Part shown: one piece after another, positions 1 through 4,429 of the stretch
Position numbering within the stretch: position 1 is the first letter of the stretch
How the letters are laid out: each line of letters begins with the position of its first letter
Assembly: GCA_017305815.1 (NCBI GenBank)
Contig: JAFKJZ010000418.1
Coordinates: 1-5,609, forward strand
Length of the DNA: 5,609 bases
Source of the DNA: Hyphomicrobiales bacterium
GTDB lineage: Bacteria; Pseudomonadota; Alphaproteobacteria; Rhizobiales; Kaistiaceae
Reading direction: 5' to 3'
Notes under the pieces: generated by a model
Database searches by the model: none
Seen by the model: only the letters and a program-made list of their open reading frames with translations
Told to the model about the DNA's origin: nothing
Program-made: the position numbers and the translations under genes

Positions 1-20
1 CACGACCCAACGGGCGCAGG

Positions 21-67
21 CGAGCCCCCTCTCCCGCTCGCGGGAGAGGGCTGGGGGTGAGGGTCTT
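21..67 (+). repeat. GC-rich palindromic dispersed repeat, copy 1
   Basis: A 10-base arm at 27-36 (CCCTCTCCCG) pairs perfectly with 41-50 across a 4-base loop. It is followed by a G-rich tail ending in GTGAGGGTCTT. Nearly the same 45 or so bases recur at 1187-1231 in the same direction, and a more diverged copy lies at 1095-1134 in the opposite direction. This fits a short extragenic palindromic repeat family of the kind common in Rhizobiales genomes. No T-run follows the hairpin, so it is not a classic intrinsic terminator, though it could block exonucleases or weakly stop transcription from an unseen upstream gene. Confidence 0.85.
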
Positions 68-125
68 GTCTCGCCCTCTGCCCCGCCTTAACCCCCCATA
101 AACCCTGTTGGCAGGTAATGGGGGC

Positions 126-1085
126 ATGTCCGCGCCGCCCCTCGTCATAGCCGCCCGCGACACGCTCGAGCAGATCGACGCGTGGGGCGAGCATCTGCGC
201 GGCGAGCGGCGCCTGTCGCCGAAGACGCTCGAAGCCTATTCGCGCGACCTCGACCAGTTCCTGTCCTTCCTGACCGGCCATATCGGCAATCCGCCGGCGC
301 TCGCCGATTTCGCCGCCATCCGGACCGCCGACCTGCGCGGCTTCATGGCGACGCGGCGCGCGTCCGGCGCCGGCGCCCGCACGCTGGCGCGCGGCCTCGC
401 CGGCATCCGCTCCTTCATGGGTTTCCTCGAGCGCGAGGGCCACGCCAACGGGGCCGCCTTCCGCGCCATGCGCGCGCCGCGCCAGCCGAAGACCCTGCCC
501 CGCCCGCTCGCGGCTCCTTCGGCGCTGCGCGTCGTCGAGATGGACGAGCAGTTGGACGAGGAGCCATGGGTGGCGGCGCGCAATGCCGCCGTGCTGGCGC
601 TCTGCTATGGCTCGGGGCTGCGCATCTCGGAGGCGCTCGGCATCCGCCGCGCCGACGCGCCGCTCGACCCGGCCGCGACGCTGCGCGTCACCGGCAAGGG
701 CGGCAAGGTCCGGCTGGTGCCGGTGCTGCCGGTCGTCGCCGAGGCGGTGGCGGAGTATCTGCGTCTCGCGCCGTCGCAATCGAAGCCGGACGGACCGCTG
801 TTCCTCGGCGTGCGCGGCGGACCGCTCAAGGCGCGCATCATCCAGCTCGCCATGGCAAAGCTGCGCGGCGCGCTCGGGCTTTCCGACAGCGCCACGCCGC
901 ATGCGCTGCGCCATTCCTTCGCGACGCATCTGCTCGCCAATGGAGGGGATCTGCGCGCCATCCAGGAATTGCTCGGCCATGCCAGCCTGTCGACGACACA
1001 GGTCTACACCGCCATCGACACGGAGCGCCTCCTCGCCGTGTTCGAGAAGGCGCATCCGCGCCCCGGCGGTACCCGGTCGGGCTAG
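126..1085 (+). CDS. xerC: Tyrosine recombinase XerC
   Basis: Site-specific recombinase that, with XerD, resolves chromosome dimers at dif near the replication terminus. The protein is 319 residues, normal for the family. An N-terminal SAM-like DNA-binding domain (about 10-115, with LSPKTLEAYSRDLDQF) is followed by the catalytic domain (about 130-310). All six catalytic positions are visible: R166 in GSGLRISE, K191 in TGKGGK, H259 and R262 in HALRHSFATHLL, H285 in LGHASLSTT, and nucleophile Y294 in TQVYT. The linker APRQPKTLPRPL is typical of alphaproteobacterial XerC rather than XerD. The ATG at 126 is preferred because conserved sequence begins soon after it and AGG at 113-115 is a weak ribosome binding site; a TTG at 108 would add six unconserved residues. 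It stands alone, converging with the next gene. Being chromosomal XerC, rather than a phage or integron integrase, is inferred from these features; no dif site is visible. Confidence 0.93.
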   Translation: MSAPPLVIAARDTLEQIDAWGEHLRGERRLSPKTLEAYSRDLDQFLSFLTGHIGNPPALADFAAIRTADLRGFMATRRASGAGARTLARGLAGIRSFMGFLEREGHANGAAFRAMRAPRQPKTLPRPLAAPSALRVVEMDEQLDEEPWVAARNAAVLALCYGSGLRISEALGIRRADAPLDPAATLRVTGKGGKVRLVPVLPVVAEAVAEYLRLAPSQSKPDGPLFLGVRGGPLKARIIQLAMAKLRGALGLSDSATPHALRHSFATHLLANGGDLRAIQELLGHASLSTTQVYTAIDTERLLAVFEKAHPRPGGTRSG

Positions 1086-1094
1086 AGCCCGGAA

Positions 1095-1134
1095 AGAACC
1101 CTCACCCCACCCTCTCCCGCAAGCGGGCGAGGGC
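1095..1134 (-). repeat. GC-rich palindromic dispersed repeat, copy 2 (inverted)
   Basis: Starts 10 bases after the xerC stop codon. Arms 1110-1120 (CCCTCTCCCGC) and 1123-1133 pair with one mismatch (C at 1128 where A is expected) across a 2-base centre. The flank ACCCTCACCCC is the reverse complement of the GGGGTGAGGGT tail of copies 1 and 3, so this copy points the other way. It is the most diverged of the three. Confidence 0.82.
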
Positions 1135-1186
1135 TTTCGGCGGGCAATCTGCATCGATATGGCGCCCTTCCGGCAACCGATACCGG

Positions 1187-1231
1187 CGAGCCCCCTCTCC
1201 CGTCACGGGAGAGGGTTGGGGTGAGGGTCTT
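1187..1231 (+). repeat. GC-rich palindromic dispersed repeat, copy 3
   Basis: Arms 1193-1202 and 1206-1215 are perfectly complementary (CCCTCTCCCG/CGGGAGAGGG) around TCA. Its flanks match copy 1 almost base for base (CGAGCCCC at the left, GGGGTGAGGGTCTT at the right). It ends five bases before the methyltransferase stop codon. With copy 2 it forms an inverted pair whose outer parts (about 1095-1119 and 1206-1231) are complementary over roughly 25 bases with few interruptions. A transcript from either side could therefore fold into two small hairpins or one long stem. It may act as a two-way transcription end or mRNA-protecting structure between the convergent genes; that role is inferred. Confidence 0.85.
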
Positions 1232-1236
1232 AGTCC

Positions 1237-2031
1237 TCAAATCGCGACGAGTTCGAAAACCGCCTGATCGATGGTGAAGGAGCCATCCGGCTCGATCGCG
1301 AAGTGCTGGCGCACCTGTTCCGACATCGCCGCCTGCAGGGCGCGGATCGCCGCGACCTGGACCTCCGGCGTCCGCATCCGGCCGACCCAGGCGTCGAAAT
1401 CGAGCGGCAGGCGGCGGCGCGTCACGCCGGTGACGGCAAAGCCCGCCTCGGACGCGATCGCCACCCATTCGGCGCTCGAATAATCGCGCACATGCGAGGG
1501 ATCGCGCAGCATCTCGAAGGTCTGCAGGAAGGTGTCGGAAACCGGCACCTCCGGCGCGATGATGTCGGAGATCACCGCCGTGCCGCCCGTCTTGACGACG
1601 CGGCGCGCCTCGCGAATGCCCTGGCGGACGTTCTGCCAGTGATGCGCCGAATAGCGCGACAGCACCAGGTCGAACTCGCCATCGGCGAAGGGCAAGTGCT
1701 CGGCCGCACCCTGCCGGGTGGTCAGGTTGGCGAAGCCGCGCTTCGTCGCCTCCGCCGCGACCGCCTCCAGCATGCCGGAAGACAGGTCGTAGGCGACGAC
1801 CGACGCCAAGACCGGCGCCACGCCATAGGCGACATGGCCGCCGCCGCAGCCGAGATCGATGGCACGGGCGTTTGGCGTGCGCGCCGCGATCTCGACCATC
1901 TGCTGGAGATCGGCGCCCTGGGCATGCACCGTGCTGGCCACATAGGCCGAGGCCTGGGAGCCGAATTGCTGCACGACCAGGGCCTCGTGGCTCTGGCGCG
2001 CGGCAGCGTTGTCGGTCGTGGATTGGGTCAT
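1237..2031 (-). CDS. Class I SAM-dependent methyltransferase, YafE/UbiE-like
   Basis: Predicted soluble S-adenosylmethionine-dependent methyltransferase of 264 residues; the substrate is unknown. Motif I is AIDLGCGGGHVA at 57-68, the ribose-binding acidic residue is D82 in VAYDLSSGML, and a motif II/IV region runs from GAAEHLPF to FDLVLSRYSAHHW (108-132). RVVKTGGTAVISD follows at 144-156. The N-terminal QQFGSQASAYVASTVHAQGADLQ, the RYSAHHW stretch and the C-terminal LRDPSHVRDYSSAEW and WVGRMRTPE stretches closely resemble E. coli YafE as I remember it, so it is probably an orthologue rather than a generic family member. The ATG at 2031 has only a weak purine stretch (GGAA) upstream. It converges with xerC and is transcribed away from the MmyB-type regulator, which makes it a natural candidate target of that regulator. 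A ubiquinone/menaquinone UbiE role is unlikely given the closer YafE match. Confidence 0.9.
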   Translation of the reverse strand: MTQSTTDNAAARQSHEALVVQQFGSQASAYVASTVHAQGADLQQMVEIAARTPNARAIDLGCGGGHVAYGVAPVLASVVAYDLSSGMLEAVAAEATKRGFANLTTRQGAAEHLPFADGEFDLVLSRYSAHHWQNVRQGIREARRVVKTGGTAVISDIIAPEVPVSDTFLQTFEMLRDPSHVRDYSSAEWVAIASEAGFAVTGVTRRRLPLDFDAWVGRMRTPEVQVAAIRALQAAMSEQVRQHFAIEPDGSFTIDQAVFELVAI

Positions 2032-2111
2032 GGCTGTGTTTCCGCGCGGTCGATCTTGTCGGTGGTGATCATCGACCGTCGGCGCAGGATTTGCCAGTCG
2101 TCGTAAACCCG

Positions 2112-2136
2112 TACCAGATCCTGTTTTATCCTGGTA
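2112..2136. promoter_or_regulatory. Inverted repeat, candidate operator in the divergent gap
   Basis: TACCAG at 2112-2117 and CTGGTA at 2131-2136 form a perfect 6-base inverted repeat with centres 19 bases apart, close to two DNA turns, as expected for a dimeric helix-turn-helix protein. ATCCTG is also directly repeated at 2118-2123 and 2128-2133, exactly 10 bases apart, and its reverse complement CAGGAT lies at 2085-2090. The right half-site overlaps the first bases of the regulator's -10 element, so occupancy should block that promoter. The obvious candidate ligand is the regulator encoded just downstream. Binding itself is inferred. Confidence 0.55.
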
Positions 2137-2140
2137 TAAT
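2132..2140 (+). promoter_or_regulatory. Extended -10 promoter of the MmyB-type regulator
   Basis: TGGTATAAT contains a perfect TATAAT (2135-2140) with an upstream TGn extension, the strongest promoter-like sequence in this GC-rich window. No good -35 hexamer sits 16-18 bases upstream (TACCAG at 2112-2117 is a poor match), which extended -10 promoters tolerate. Transcription would start at about 2146-2148, at or next to the ATG at 2148, implying a leaderless message. This agrees with the absence of a Shine-Dalgarno sequence there. Confidence 0.6.
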
Positions 2141-2147
2141 GGGTGCC

Positions 2148-2987
2148 ATGATCCCGGAAACCGACCTCGTCCGCCGCCGCGAACTCGGCGAATTCATCCG
2201 CGCCCATCGCGAGAGGCTGCAGCCGGCGATGTTCGGGCTCGATCCCGGCACGCGACGGCGCACGCCGGGGCTGCGCCGCGAGGAGCTGGCGCAGCTCTCC
2301 GGCGTCAGCGCCACCTGGCTGAGATGGATCGAACAGGGACGCGAGATCTCCGTCTCGGCGACGGCGCTGGGACGGCTGGCGCGGGTGATGCGGCTGACGC
2401 CGGCCGAGCGCGCCTATCTCTTCGACCTCGGCGGCCGGCGCGACCCGCAGGCGGGCGAGGACGACGGCGCCGACGCGCTGCCGCCGGGGCTCGCCGCCAC
2501 GCTCGCCGCCCTGCCGACGCCGGCCTATGTGCTCGACCGGGCCTGGACGGCGCTCGCCTGGAACGAGCCCGCGGCGCATCTCTTCGTCGGCTGGCTCGAC
2601 GGCGAGGCCGCCAGCGTTTCATGTGAAAACAATCTGCTGCGCTATATCTTCACGGCGCCGGCCGCCCGGCGGATCATCCGCGACTGGGAGACCCGCGCCC
2701 GGCGCGTGGCGGCGGAATTCCGCGCCGACTACAGCCGCCACCTGCAGGGACCGGAACTGCGGGCGCTGGTCGAGGAACTGACGCGGGCGAGCCCGTTCTT
2801 CGCCGAGGCCTGGGAAGCGCATGCGGTGGTCGACCGCGAGGGTGGCCTGCGCACCTTCGACCATCCGACCGATGGCTTCCTGCGCTACGAGCAGATCACT
2901 TTCCTGCTCGCCCGCCACCCCGACATCAAGCTGGTGATGCTGGCGCCGGCCGAAGGCGCAGGCGATCAGGCGGCGACGACGCCGTAG
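2148..2987 (+). CDS. XRE-family transcription regulator with MmyB-like ligand-binding domain
   Basis: DNA-binding regulator of 279 residues. The N-terminal helix-turn-helix domain (about 8-95) carries the family signature TRRRTPGLRREELAQLSGVS followed by WLRWIEQGREISVS and LTPAERAYLF. The C-terminal domain (about 115-267) matches the MmyB-like ligand-binding fold: PTPAYVLDRAWTALAWNEPA, then NNLLRYIFTAPAARRIIRDWE, FRADYSRH, ELTRASPFF and a closing HPDIKLVML. These proteins usually control a neighbouring enzyme gene and respond to a small, often hydrophobic ligand; the ligand is unknown here. The reading frame is open back to 1872, but conserved sequence starts just after 2148. An in-frame ATG at 2139 overlaps the TATAAT and would lie upstream of the predicted transcript start, so 2148 is preferred. 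Neither ATG has a ribosome binding site. The gene is divergent from the YafE-like methyltransferase, and its last 22 bases overlap the convergent Hsp70-like gene. Confidence 0.92.
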   Translation: MIPETDLVRRRELGEFIRAHRERLQPAMFGLDPGTRRRTPGLRREELAQLSGVSATWLRWIEQGREISVSATALGRLARVMRLTPAERAYLFDLGGRRDPQAGEDDGADALPPGLAATLAALPTPAYVLDRAWTALAWNEPAAHLFVGWLDGEAASVSCENNLLRYIFTAPAARRIIRDWETRARRVAAEFRADYSRHLQGPELRALVEELTRASPFFAEAWEAHAVVDREGGLRTFDHPTDGFLRYEQITFLLARHPDIKLVMLAPAEGAGDQAATTP

Positions 2988-4228
2988 CGGTTCGCGGCCT
3001 CGATGGTGAGGCCGGTGCCGACCGATCCGAAGGTGTCGCCGTCGACGACGCGCGCGCCCGGCACTGTGCCTAGGATCGCCGCATGGACATGGGCGAGACG
3101 GGTCGAGCCGCCGGTCAGGAACACCGCGTCGATGGCGTCGGCGGTGAGCCCGGCATCGCGCAGGCAATCGCCGATGCGCGCCGCGATCCGGTCTGCAAGG
3201 CCGCGCGTCCGGTCGACGAGCACGCCGCGATCGACCGTCATCGCCAGGCCGCGTTCGATCCAGTGCAGCAGCACCTCCACCTTCGGCTCGTCGGCGAGCG
3301 CGATCTTCGCCGCCTCGATGTCGATGGCGAGCCGGTGGCCGCCATGCTCCTCGACGACGTGAATCAGCCGCTCGATCAGCTCCGGGTGCTGCGCCTCGCG
3401 CCGGACCTCATGCAGCTGCTGCATGACGCCGCGCTCGTAGAGGCGGTTGATCGACGACCAGGTGGCGAGGTCGTGGTAGTAGCCGGACGGCACGGGCAGG
3501 CCCTCCCGCTTCATGCCGGAACCGAAGCCGAGCAGCGGCATCGCCGTGCCGATCGAGAGGTAATGGTCGAAATCCGTGCCGCCAACGCGGATGCCGTCAT
3601 TGGCGAGGATATCGTCGAGGCGGTCGGCCTTTTTCCGGCGCGCCGGGCCGAGCCGGACGATGGAGAAATCCGACGTGCCGCCGCCGATATCGGCGATCAG
3701 CGCGATTTCCTCGTCGCCGACCTGGCGCTCGTAGTCGAGCGCCGCCGCGATCGGCTCGTACTGGAAGGAGATGTGGCGGAAGCCGACTTCCTGCGCGATC
3801 GCCTGCAGCGCTTCCTCCGCCTTGCGGTCGCCTTCCGGGTCGCCATCGACGAAATGCACCGGACGGCCGTGCACGACGGCGTCGATCGAAAGGCCCGTCG
3901 CGGCCTCGGCCCGGCGCCGGGTGATGGCGACGAACTGCGCGATCACGCTCCGGAAGCTGACTCGGCCTCGGCCGACCTGCGTCGCCTCGTTGATCAGCGA
4001 GCTGCCGAGCACCGATTTCAGGCTGCGCATCAGGCGGCCGCTGGTGCCGTCGACATAGGCGCGGATGGCGGCGCGGCCGACGGAGGGCGGCAGGCCGTCC
4101 GGCGTGAAGAAAATCGCGCTCGGGATGGTGACGCTGTCGCCATCGAGGGCCACCAGTTCCGGGCCCTCGGCCGACGACACGCCGAGCGTGGTGTTGGACG
4201 TGCCAAAGTCGAGGCCGCAGGCTGCCAT
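2966..4228 (-). CDS. Hsp70-family ATPase-domain protein, YegD-like
   Basis: Protein of 420 residues with an actin/Hsp70-type nucleotide-binding fold and no substrate-binding domain; DnaK is about 640 residues. Visible ATPase motifs are phosphate-1 GLDFGTSNT (5-13), a lysine at 71 in RSLKSVLGSS where DnaK has its catalytic lysine, FQYEPIAAALDY (155-166, the connect-1 region), phosphate-2 ADIGGGTSDFS (179-189), and the adenosine motif VFLTGGSTRLAHV (369-381). FGSVGTGLTIEA (400-411) closes the fold. Length, HGRPVHF at 120-126 and these motifs resemble E. coli YegD, a putative chaperone of unknown role. Without the peptide-binding part it cannot act as a canonical foldase on its own. The start is supported by GGAG (complement of 4238-4241) nine bases upstream of the ATG. 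It is divergent from the transporter gene and overlaps the regulator gene tail to tail. Confidence 0.93.
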   Translation of the reverse strand: MAACGLDFGTSNTTLGVSSAEGPELVALDGDSVTIPSAIFFTPDGLPPSVGRAAIRAYVDGTSGRLMRSLKSVLGSSLINEATQVGRGRVSFRSVIAQFVAITRRRAEAATGLSIDAVVHGRPVHFVDGDPEGDRKAEEALQAIAQEVGFRHISFQYEPIAAALDYERQVGDEEIALIADIGGGTSDFSIVRLGPARRKKADRLDDILANDGIRVGGTDFDHYLSIGTAMPLLGFGSGMKREGLPVPSGYYHDLATWSSINRLYERGVMQQLHEVRREAQHPELIERLIHVVEEHGGHRLAIDIEAAKIALADEPKVEVLLHWIERGLAMTVDRGVLVDRTRGLADRIAARIGDCLRDAGLTADAIDAVFLTGGSTRLAHVHAAILGTVPGARVVDGDTFGSVGTGLTIEAANRYGVVAA

Positions 4229-4237
4229 GATCGTAAA

Positions 4238-4241
4238 CTCC
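4238..4241 (-). promoter_or_regulatory. Ribosome binding site of the Hsp70-like gene
   Basis: GGAG on the minus strand, nine bases before the ATG at 4228. It fixes this start, and no better upstream in-frame start with a ribosome binding site was seen. Confidence 0.65.
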
Positions 4242-4258
4242 GTGAAGGGCCGGTCTGG

Positions 4259-4285
4259 TTAAGGAAAAGCGGCGACCGGATCAAG
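4259..4285 (-). promoter_or_regulatory. Possible heat-shock-like promoter of the Hsp70-like gene (weak)
   Basis: On the minus strand, CCCTTGAT (-35 core CTTGAT at 4285-4280) is followed after 15 bases by CCTTAA (4264-4259). This is faintly like alphaproteobacterial RpoH promoters, which have CTTGA in the -35 and a C-led -10. It would start transcription near 4252, leaving a short leader that holds the ribosome binding site. The -10 match is poor, so this is a suggestion only. Confidence 0.22.
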
Positions 4286-4324
4286 GGCTGCGCATGGAAA
4301 TATCGCCGCATCGCAGCATGGATC

Positions 4325-4337
4325 TTTCACCGTGAAA
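4325..4337. promoter_or_regulatory. 13-base palindrome, candidate operator
   Basis: TTTCACCGTGAAA is a perfect 6-base inverted repeat around a single C, midway in the divergent gap between the Hsp70-like and transporter genes. It is an A/T-richer patch than its surroundings. It does not match an operator I can name. It may be a binding site for a regulator of either gene, encoded elsewhere. Confidence 0.4.
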
Positions 4338-4361
4338 CCAATGTTGATTTGGCCTCATCCG

Positions 4362-4375
4362 CTTCCTGTCGGAAG
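4362..4375 (+). other. Small hairpin ahead of the transporter
   Basis: CTTCC at 4362-4366 pairs with GGAAG at 4371-4375 across a TGTC loop. Such a short hairpin could arise by chance; it is noted because it precedes a stronger one at 4392-4410. Confidence 0.3.
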
Positions 4376-4391
4376 GACGCTGCGTCTGGGT

Positions 4392-4410
4392 GGCGTCGAT
4401 TCGCGACGCC
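4392..4410 (+). promoter_or_regulatory. GC-rich hairpin in the transporter leader
   Basis: GGCGTCG at 4392-4398 pairs perfectly with CGACGCC at 4404-4410 around the loop ATTCG. It ends eight bases before the ribosome binding site (4419-4423) and 19 before the ATG. If the transcript starts upstream, this stem could affect translation initiation or mRNA stability. It could instead be a DNA-level operator. No T-run follows, so it is not a terminator. Confidence 0.4.
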
Positions 4411-4418
4411 GGGGCTAT

Positions 4419-4423
4419 GGGAG
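4419..4423 (+). promoter_or_regulatory. Ribosome binding site of the MFS transporter
   Basis: GGGAG lies six bases before the ATG at 4430, the best Shine-Dalgarno match in the window, and fixes the start of the transporter gene. Confidence 0.75.
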
Positions 4424-4429
4424 ACGACG

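Noticed and set aside
27..50. Intrinsic terminator
   Set aside because: The hairpin is strong but no T-run follows. The same structure recurs twice more with shared flanks, so it is better described as a repeat element.
182..1267. Long plus-strand open frame overlapping xerC in a second frame
   Set aside because: It is arginine/alanine-rich shadow coding of GC-rich DNA, and its end translates the palindromic repeats. The XerC frame carries the full catalytic set.
2028..2072. Possible 14-residue leader peptide on the minus strand (MITTDKIDRAETQP) whose TGA overlaps the methyltransferase ATG as ATGA
   Set aside because: The geometry would suit translational coupling, but there is no clear ribosome binding site and an overlap of this size is easily due to chance in GC-rich DNA.
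1872..2147. N-terminal extension of the regulator gene back to 1872
   Set aside because: The extension runs antisense through the methyltransferase start and the promoter region, and its sequence is low-complexity and unlike the family.
4292..4322. Repeated GCATGGA at 4292-4298 and 4316-4322
   Set aside because: Two 7-base matches 24 bases apart with no symmetry or promoter context are compatible with chance.
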